Positions 4,801-6,249 of a stretch of 6,249 bases of DNA are shown piece after piece. The notes under the pieces are model-generated. The model had not been told where the DNA came from. It searched no databases and saw only the letters and a program-made list of their open reading frames with translations. Each line of letters starts with the position of its first letter. Position 1 is the first letter of the stretch. The DNA comes from an uncultured Butyricicoccus sp. GTDB taxonomy: Bacteria > Bacillota > Clostridia > Oscillospirales > Butyricicoccaceae. The translations under genes were made by a program, and so were the position numbers. The stretch spans positions 1 through 6,249 of the forward strand of contig CANPPM010000165.1 in NCBI GenBank assembly GCA_947575935.1, written 5' to 3'.

Positions 4801-6144
4801 ATGAAAGATAAAGTTTTTGGGGTTTTGCAGCGTGTCGGACGCTCATTTATGCTGCCAATCGCTATTTTACCGGTTGCCGGCTTGTTCCTGGGCATCGGTG
4901 GCTCATTTACCAATGAAACCATGCTGCAAACCTATGGCCTGATGGGAGTGATGGGCCCAGGCACCTTTATTAACGCCATTCTGCAGGTACTGAACGCTGC
5001 CGGCTCCATCGTATTCGATAACCTGCCGATCATCTTTGCTATGGGCGTCGCTATCGGCATGGGCAAGCAAGAAAAAGAAGTCTCCGCACTGGCTGCCGCA
5101 ATTTCCTTCTTTGTCATGCACGCCACCATCGGCGCGATGCTGACCGCTTTCGGCGCACCTACGCTCAGCGGCGCAACCGCCAGTGTCGTTGGCATCCAGT
5201 CGCTGCAAATGGGCGTTTTCGGCGGAATTCTGGTCGGTCTGGGTACGGCAGCACTGCACAATAAATTCTATAAAATCCAACTGCCGCAGGTGCTGTCCTT
5301 TTTCAGCGGCACACGGTTTGTTCCGATTGTTTCGTCAGCCGTTTATCTGGTTGTCGGTATTGTCATGTACTATGTCTGGCCGCTCATACAAACCGGCATT
5401 AACGCACTGGGCGGCTTCGTACTTGCCTCAGGCTATGCGGGAACCTGGCTGTACGGTTTTATCGAACGCGCACTCATTCCGTTCGGTCTGCACCATGTCT
5501 TTTATATTCCTTTCTGGCAAACCGCGCTGGGCGGCACGGCAACCGTCGCCGGGCAGCTGGTTGAGGGTGCGCAGAATATCTTCTTTGCCGAGCTGGCTGT
5601 CCCCGGTATCGAACATTTCTCTGTTTCGGCAACCCGTTTTATGGCGGGCAAATTCCCACTGATGATTTTTGGCCTTCCAGGCGCAGCTTTCGCACTCTAT
5701 CGCTGTGCAAAACCCGAAAACCGGAAGGTCGTCGGCGGGCTGCTTCTGTCAGCAGCGCTGACCTCTATGCTAACGGGCATCACCGAACCGCTGGAGTTCA
5801 CATTCCTGTTTGTCGCGCCGGTGATGTATGTGGTGCATTGTATTTTTGCAGGCGCTTCCTATATGATTATGCACATTCTGAATGTCGGCGTCGGTCTGAC
5901 CTTCTCCGGCGGCCTGATCGATCTGACACTGTTCGGCATCATGCAAGGCAATGCCAAAACCAGCTGGCTTTGGATTCTTGCCGTTGGAGCAGCCTATTTT
6001 GCACTATATTACGTGGTATTTTCGCTGATGATCACAAAGTTTGATTACAAAACACCGGGACGGGACGACGCTGAAATCAAGCTTTACACGCGCAAGGACG
6101 TCGATGCCCGCAAAGAAAACGGCCAGGATGACCAGGAAGCATAA
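4801..6144 (+). CDS. PTS sugar transporter EIIC, glucose/maltose family, 447 aa, no EIIB domain
   Basis: The membrane permease of a phosphotransferase system, importing a sugar that is phosphorylated by the partner EIIB. It opens MKDKVFGVLQRVGRSFMLPI and is hydrophobic throughout, with many membrane segments. Family landmarks: DNLPIIFAMGVAIGMGK (73-89), GTRFVPI (170-176), PFGLHH (227-232), SATRF (276-280), GLPGAA (291-296), the substrate-site motif GITEPLEF with its conserved Glu (326-333), and DYKTPGR (415-421). These resemble MalX and alpha-glucoside members of the glucose family more than a plain glucose permease; that is inference. The protein ends at RKDVDARKENGQDDQEA, the linker that leads into EIIB in fused proteins, so it is an EIIC-only form needing separate EIIB and EIIA. 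The ATG at 4801 has AAGGAG (4787-4792) 8 bases upstream, overlapping the licT stop; the open frame's ATG at 4768 is inside licT and lacks this. Co-transcribed, probably translationally coupled. Confidence 0.95.
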   Translation: MKDKVFGVLQRVGRSFMLPIAILPVAGLFLGIGGSFTNETMLQTYGLMGVMGPGTFINAILQVLNAAGSIVFDNLPIIFAMGVAIGMGKQEKEVSALAAAISFFVMHATIGAMLTAFGAPTLSGATASVVGIQSLQMGVFGGILVGLGTAALHNKFYKIQLPQVLSFFSGTRFVPIVSSAVYLVVGIVMYYVWPLIQTGINALGGFVLASGYAGTWLYGFIERALIPFGLHHVFYIPFWQTALGGTATVAGQLVEGAQNIFFAELAVPGIEHFSVSATRFMAGKFPLMIFGLPGAAFALYRCAKPENRKVVGGLLLSAALTSMLTGITEPLEFTFLFVAPVMYVVHCIFAGASYMIMHILNVGVGLTFSGGLIDLTLFGIMQGNAKTSWLWILAVGAAYFALYYVVFSLMITKFDYKTPGRDDAEIKLYTRKDVDARKENGQDDQEA

Positions 6145-6249
6145 CCCGCTTATGGTTCTTGAAGACATCTCGAAAAATGTCGAGGTAACGTTACGTGAAA
6201 AGAGTGTAGATATGGTTGTTCCGGATACTATCGGAAACATTGAATGCGG
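6128..6249 (+). CDS. Unidentified open frame, cut by window edge
   Basis: An open frame continues to the window end from an ATG at 6128 (overlapping the EIIC end by 17 bases) or from an ATG at 6152, 7 bases after the EIIC stop. The visible part reads MTRKHNPLMVLEDISKNVEV and on to MVVPDTIGNIEC. No EIIB, EIIA or sugar-hydrolase signature is seen, and no family is recognised. Ribosome sites are weak: CCAGG directly before 6128, and AGGA 14 bases before 6152. Position suggests a further gene of the PTS operon, but about 40 codons is too little to prove coding. Confidence 0.35.
   Translation, partial: MTRKHNPLMVLEDISKNVEVTLREKSVDMVVPDTIGNIEC

Overview
The window looks like a chromosomal stretch from a motile, anaerobe-type member of the Bacillota, most likely class Clostridia. 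The evidence is strong GGAGG ribosome binding sites, a GTG start, a LicT-type PTS antitermination switch, a YjfB-family motility peptide next to a flagellar gene, and moderate base composition. Genus cannot be named from the sequence.

Left part (1-1902, minus strand): the first 477 codons of fliF, the flagellar MS-ring protein, running off the left edge. It has its own sigma-A promoter and a short leader with a hairpin beside the ribosome binding site. Upstream lies a 57-residue YjfB-like putative motility gene with its own rho-independent terminator. The two motility genes are therefore neighbours but probably separate transcripts.

Middle (1903-3218, minus strand): a 450-base stretch without a convincing gene. 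It holds three hairpins, the strongest of which pairs better as minus-strand RNA, and a pair of direct repeats. Then come a histidine phosphatase and, overlapping its start by ATGA, a possible 45-codon small gene.

Right part (3219-6249, plus strand): a sugar-PTS operon. A TTGACA/TATCCT promoter is followed within about 20 bases by a LicT/SacY-type RAT antiterminator whose 3' arm overlaps a strong intrinsic terminator. Next are a BglG/LicT-family antiterminator gene and, 13 bases after its stop, a glucose/maltose-family PTS EIIC permease. The regulator lies behind the switch it probably controls, so the operon should be autoregulated and sugar-inducible. The EIIC ends where an EIIB domain is often fused, so EIIB and EIIA must come from elsewhere. 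An unidentified open frame overlaps the EIIC end and runs off the right edge.

No CRISPR array, transposase, tRNA or rRNA was seen. The most notable elements are the complete RAT switch, the structured intergenic region at 2027-2199, the possible coupled small ORF, and the stand-alone EIIC.
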